Shown: in pieces, positions 6,858-9,340 of the stretch
How the letters are laid out: each line of letters opens with the position of its first letter
Position numbering within the stretch: position 1 is the stretch's first letter
NCBI GenBank assembly: GCA_964528875.1
Contig: CAZGUI010000090.1
Coordinates: 1 to 9,340 of the forward strand
Reading direction: 5' to 3'
Source: Bacteroides_E sp964528875
GTDB taxonomy: Bacteria > Bacteroidota > Bacteroidia > Bacteroidales > Bacteroidaceae
Length of the DNA stretch: 9,340 nt
Position numbers and translations under genes: made by a program
The notes under the pieces: model-generated
The model's input: only the letters and a program-made list of their open reading frames with translations
The model's database searches: none
What the model was told of the DNA's origin: nothing

Positions 6858-7297
6858 AAATACAGTTAGATGATCAATATTTTATGCAACAAGCCTTAGT
6901 TGAGGCCAAAAAGGCTTTTGAACGAGATGAGGTTCCTGTTGGAGCCGTTATAGTCTGTGACAATAAGATTATAGCCAGAGCTCATAATTTAACTGAAACA
7001 CTTGTTGATGTTACAGCTCATGCTGAAATGCAGGCCATTACAGTTGCTGCAAATGTGTTAGGAGGGAAGTATTTAACCGATTGTATATTGTATGTAACTT
7101 TAGAGCCTTGTGCTATGTGTGCGGGTGCAATTGGCTGGGCGCAATTTGGACGCATTGTGTATGGAGCTTCTGACGATAAAAGAGGGTATCATACCTATTC
7201 CACAGATGTTCTACATCCTAAAACAGAAGTTGTTAGAGGTATCTTAGCAGATGAATGTTCGTCTTTAATGAAAGAGTTCTTTCAGTCTAAGCGCTAG
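6854..7297 (+). CDS. tadA: tRNA-specific adenosine deaminase TadA
   Basis: TadA deaminates adenosine 34 of tRNA-Arg(ACG) to inosine, which lets one tRNA read CGU, CGC and CGA. The 147-residue length is normal. The zinc site is complete: H56 and the proton-shuttle E58 in TAHAEMQAI, and C86/C89 in EPCAMCAGAI. The N-terminal strand VPVGAVIV (27-34) and the region VYGASDDKRG (102-111) also match the family. The start ATG overlaps the stop of the preceding small gene (ATGA), and no Shine-Dalgarno sequence is present, so translation probably depends on termination of that gene. At the 3' end the stop overlaps the convergent DUF4834 stop within a shared CTAG (7294-7297). A guanine deaminase reading is less likely given the tRNA-type sequence. 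Confidence 0.95.
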   Translation: MKIQLDDQYFMQQALVEAKKAFERDEVPVGAVIVCDNKIIARAHNLTETLVDVTAHAEMQAITVAANVLGGKYLTDCILYVTLEPCAMCAGAIGWAQFGRIVYGASDDKRGYHTYSTDVLHPKTEVVRGILADECSSLMKEFFQSKR

Positions 7298-7518
7298 TTG
7301 TTCTGTTCCTCATTGGGGATTTCTTCAAAATCTATATATTCCCCTTCATCCTTTGAAAAAATCTTTTTTTTCGGTTGAGGTTGTTCTGCCTGTCCATTCC
7401 AGCTGTTATGCTTTGACTTAGCCTCTTTTCTTTTTCTATTGACCTGAGTCAAAGAGAAAAAGAATTTTATGATTTGATTAATTACTATGATGAGAAGTAT
7501 AAGCCATAAAATAGTCAT
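7294..7518 (-). CDS. DUF4834 family membrane-anchored protein
   Basis: A 74-residue protein with one N-terminal membrane helix (about residues 3-22). A basic stretch follows (RKRKEAKSK, about 28-36), which by the positive-inside rule puts the tail in the cytoplasm, then a proline/lysine-rich linker. The C-terminus has the motif GEYIDFEEI (59-67), which I associate with DUF4834, a small Bacteroidetes family of unknown function. It is the third gene of the psd-pssA operon, 42 bp after the pssA stop. This suggests, but does not prove, a role at the inner membrane linked to phospholipid synthesis. Its stop overlaps that of tadA within CTAG. Confidence 0.8.
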   Translation of the reverse strand: MTILWLILLIIVINQIIKFFFSLTQVNRKRKEAKSKHNSWNGQAEQPQPKKKIFSKDEGEYIDFEEIPNEEQNN

Positions 7519-7560
7519 TATCTTCCTGTTTTTAAGGGTTAGAAAGAGGTTGGCTGTTAT

Positions 7561-8280
7561 TTAGGCCAATTTCTTCTTACTTTGTGTAACTAGTGAAAGG
7601 ATAATATACCAAAGAATTACAGCAGCTATACCACTTAATTTGAAAATAAAGATGAGTGGAATAGATACCAGTAAAAAGAGGAATTTTATTTTATTATCTT
7701 TCCAAGTAAAGTTCTTAAATTTTAGAGAGAACATAGGGATTTCTGCTACTAATAATCCTGAAAAGATAAAAACTAATACTAAAATATAGATACTATTGGT
7801 TTGTGTTAAAAGAAAATCTTTACTACCTGCAATAAGAGAACTCCAAAACAATGCATTTGCAGGAGTGGGTAATCCAATAAACGAATCAGATTGCCGGGTA
7901 TCAATATTAAATTTGGCTAGTCGCAAAGCGGAAAAAACAGCAATGAGAAAAGCTAAATAAGGAAGTCTCGTCTTGATATCCAGTAAAAATATGGGGTAAT
8001 TCAAATCTGTTTCTCGAAGGAATACAAAAACCAGTAGAGCAGGAGCTAAGCCAAAACTAATGTCATCAGCTAATGAGTCCAGCTCTTTTCCCATAGGGGA
8101 GTAAGCTTGGAGTAAGCGTGCAAAAAAACCATCAAAGAAATCGAAGATTGCAGCCAATACAATAAAACCAAAGGCGAACATGTATTTCCCTTCAAAAGCC
8201 ATGACACAAGCCACACAACCCGAAAAAAGATTTAAGCAAGTAATGGTGTTTGGAATGTGTTTAGTGATTGCTGTACTCAT
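7561..8280 (-). CDS. pssA: CDP-diacylglycerol--serine O-phosphatidyltransferase
   Basis: This membrane enzyme makes phosphatidylserine from CDP-diacylglycerol and L-serine. It belongs to the CDP-alcohol phosphatidyltransferase superfamily and is unrelated to the peripheral E. coli PssA. The signature D-xx-DG-xx-AR-x8-G-xxx-D-xxx-D is complete: D47, D50, G51, A54, R55, G64, D68 and D72. Several hydrophobic helices are visible (about 15-29, 34-48, 78-90, 107-120, 163-180 and 200-232). The 239-residue length is normal. The ATG directly abuts the psd stop with zero spacing, so the two successive steps to phosphatidylethanolamine are encoded back to back and are probably translationally coupled. 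Serine as the acceptor is supported by the psd neighbour. Confidence 0.95.
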   Translation of the reverse strand: MSTAITKHIPNTITCLNLFSGCVACVMAFEGKYMFAFGFIVLAAIFDFFDGFFARLLQAYSPMGKELDSLADDISFGLAPALLVFVFLRETDLNYPIFLLDIKTRLPYLAFLIAVFSALRLAKFNIDTRQSDSFIGLPTPANALFWSSLIAGSKDFLLTQTNSIYILVLVFIFSGLLVAEIPMFSLKFKNFTWKDNKIKFLFLLVSIPLIFIFKLSGIAAVILWYIILSLVTQSKKKLA

Positions 8281-8967
8281 TTATTTTAGTTTTGCAATAA
8301 TCGTTTGATTACCAGTTGTTTTTTCGTCTAGTTGAGCAGTGATTTCTGTGCCTAGAGGTAGATAAACATCCACACGAGAACCAAACTTAATGAATCCCAT
8401 ATGTTCATTGATTTGGCATGGTGTGTTTTCCTCTGCATAGGTTACAATACGTCGTGCCAAAGCACCTGCAATTTGTCTTACTAAAACTTCTTCACCTTCC
8501 GGAGTTTCAATAATAACTGTTGAACGTTCGTTTTCAGTACTAGCTTTGGGTAACCATGCTTTTTGAAATCTGCCTCTGTGATGTTGAACTTTTTTTACGG
8601 TTCCGTTTACGGGATACCAGTTTGCATGCACATTGAAAACGCTCATAAATATGGATATCATAATGCGACGATCCTTAAAATACTCATCTTCATCTACCTC
8701 TTCAACCACTACTATTGTTCCATCAGCAGGAGCTATAACTAAATTTTTGGTGTCTTCGGCAAAGATTCTTTCCGGACATCTAAAAAAGTTTAGCATAATT
8801 AGGTAGACAGGTAATAGGATGATTAGTGAGATGTAGAAAGGAATTTTAGTTTCAAAGCCCATATAAAGCAAAAGGATAATTCCGGTAAATAGAAGAAATG
8901 AACCTATTAGAATTTCAATCCCTTCGTTGTGTATTTTAGTATTCTTCATTTTCTTTAAATGCCCCAT
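8281..8967 (-). CDS. psd: Phosphatidylserine decarboxylase (pyruvoyl enzyme, short form)
   Basis: The enzyme decarboxylates phosphatidylserine to phosphatidylethanolamine at the inner membrane. The 228-residue product is of the short, archaeal-like Psd class. It has two N-terminal membrane helices (about 17-37 and 42-62), then the catalytic domain with APADGTIVVV (79-88) and the histidine of FNVHANWYP (111-119). The self-cleavage site is FGS near the C-terminus (G196-S197), where the serine becomes the pyruvoyl group. I chose the ATG at 8967. A TTG one codon upstream is less likely, and the later ATG at 8949 would drop the conserved-looking MGHLKK start. It is the first gene of psd-pssA-DUF4834, with a strong promoter upstream. 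Confidence 0.95.
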   Translation of the reverse strand: MGHLKKMKNTKIHNEGIEILIGSFLLFTGIILLLYMGFETKIPFYISLIILLPVYLIMLNFFRCPERIFAEDTKNLVIAPADGTIVVVEEVDEDEYFKDRRIMISIFMSVFNVHANWYPVNGTVKKVQHHRGRFQKAWLPKASTENERSTVIIETPEGEEVLVRQIAGALARRIVTYAEENTPCQINEHMGFIKFGSRVDVYLPLGTEITAQLDEKTTGNQTIIAKLK

Positions 8968-8993
8968 CAAATTAAAAAGGTTTATTTATTCGA

Positions 8994-9025
8994 CAAAAGT
9001 AGGTTTATTTTGAGTTATCAGCAAA
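8994..9025 (-). promoter_or_regulatory. Probable Bacteroidetes-type promoter of psd-pssA-DUF4834
   Basis: On the - strand, TTTG (9025-9022), a 20-nt spacer and TACTTTTG (9001-8994) match the -33 and -7 consensus exactly. The -7 element ends 26 bp before the psd ATG at 8967. This is the best promoter match in the window. Confidence 0.75.
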
Positions 9026-9072
9026 CTATTATTAATGGAAATACAGAGTAAAGGTTAATGTTGATAACTTTT

Positions 9073-9103
9073 TGTATCTTATTTTGCGAGAAAATAAGAT
9101 ACA
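9073..9103. promoter_or_regulatory. 13-bp perfect inverted repeat in the psd-dnaE divergent region
   Basis: TGTATCTTATTTT (9073-9085) and AAAATAAGATACA (9091-9103) are perfectly complementary around the 5-nt centre GCGAG. A further TGTAT half-site at 9105-9109 forms ATACA-T-TGTAT with the right arm. The left arm includes the TTTG proposed as the -33 element of dnaE. No T tract follows, so an operator or a leader-proximal hairpin is more likely than a terminator. Confidence 0.65.
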
Positions 9104-9114
9104 TTGTATTTTTA
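9083..9114 (+). promoter_or_regulatory. Candidate promoter of dnaE
   Basis: TTTG (9083-9086) is followed after exactly 20 nt by TATTTTTA (9107-9114), which differs from TAnnTTTG only at the last base. The spacing equals that of the other promoters in the window. The leader would be about 60 nt long. Confidence 0.45.
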
Positions 9115-9170
9115 AAGTTTACTTGAAGCAATTGGTCAGGTAAATCTTAAACAGTCTTTAGATATTATTT

Positions 9171-9176
9171 AGGAGG
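9171..9176 (+). promoter_or_regulatory. Strong Shine-Dalgarno sequence of dnaE
   Basis: AGGAGG lies 7 nt before the ATG at 9184, an ideal match and spacing. It fixes the dnaE start. It stands out because the other starts in this window have A/T-rich leaders without such a site. Confidence 0.85.
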
Positions 9177-9183
9177 AAAAAAT

Positions 9184-9340
9184 ATGACTCAGCAATTTAC
9201 TCATTTACATGTTCACTCTCAATATTCGTTGCTCGATGGCCAAGCTAGTATTAAAGCGTTGGTCGATAAGGCAAAAGGTAATGGGATGAAAGGAATAGCA
9301 CTAACAGATCATGGGAGCATGTTTGGGGTGAAAGAATTTT
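9184..9340 (+). CDS. dnaE: DNA polymerase III subunit alpha, N-terminal part (cut by window end)
   Basis: The first 52 residues of the replicative polymerase catalytic subunit are present, and the frame stays open to the window edge. The PHP-domain opening FTHLHVHSQYSLLDGQASI (residues 5-23) is the standard start of bacterial DnaE, and LTDHGSMFGVKEF follows at 40-52. The histidines of HLHVHS and the DHG motif correspond to metal-site positions of the PHP domain, which can bind metals and in some lineages proofreads. The gene is divergent from psd across a 216-bp region. A PolC-type enzyme would not begin with the PHP domain in this way. Confidence 0.95.
   Translation, partial: MTQQFTHLHVHSQYSLLDGQASIKALVDKAKGNGMKGIALTDHGSMFGVKEF

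Noticed and set aside
8968..8970. TTG start codon for psd one codon upstream of the ATG
   Set aside because: An ATG follows directly and needs no alternative start.

Overview
This window is a housekeeping stretch of an AT-rich Bacteroidetes chromosome, most likely order Bacteroidales. The evidence is of three kinds. First, the gene set includes families largely confined to this phylum: a DUF4834-like membrane protein, a probable DUF4954 C-terminus and a YraN homologue of the Bacteroidetes type. Second, the divergent gene starts carry the Bacteroidetes promoter signature (-33 TTTG, 20-nt spacer, -7 TAnnTTTG) instead of sigma70 boxes. Third, most starts have A-rich leaders and no Shine-Dalgarno sequence. 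I cannot resolve the genus from the sequence alone.

Layout, left to right. On the + strand is the 3' end of a probable DUF4954 gene (3-392), then class I fumarase (453-2072) with its own terminator. A 450-bp gene-free gap (2073-2522) follows. It holds four 22-bp tandem repeats built on the near-palindrome GGTCCTAGACC, an adjacent 12-bp perfect hairpin, and a bidirectional terminator. On the - strand come pyrH, frr and rsgA (4784 down to 2523), an operon for UMP phosphorylation, ribosome recycling and 30S maturation, with a recognisable promoter in front of pyrH. Divergent from it is a secreted one-TPR protein (4968-5441). Its 3' end overlaps the convergent yraN-birA operon (6552 down to 5431). 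Divergent from yraN is a small + operon of a 78-residue ribbon-helix-helix-like protein translationally coupled to tadA. The tadA stop overlaps the stop of the convergent DUF4834 gene, the last gene of the - strand operon psd-pssA-DUF4834, which makes phosphatidylethanolamine. At the right edge, divergent from psd, is the 5' end of dnaE. It has a strong Shine-Dalgarno sequence and a long perfect inverted repeat over its putative -33 element.

The genes serve central functions: C4-dicarboxylate metabolism, nucleotide synthesis, ribosome turnover, biotin attachment, tRNA wobble editing, PE lipid synthesis and replication. I see no mobile element, CRISPR array, RNA gene or defence system. The parts least explained by known families are the 22-bp repeat cluster, the small gene coupled to tadA and the dnaE promoter palindrome.
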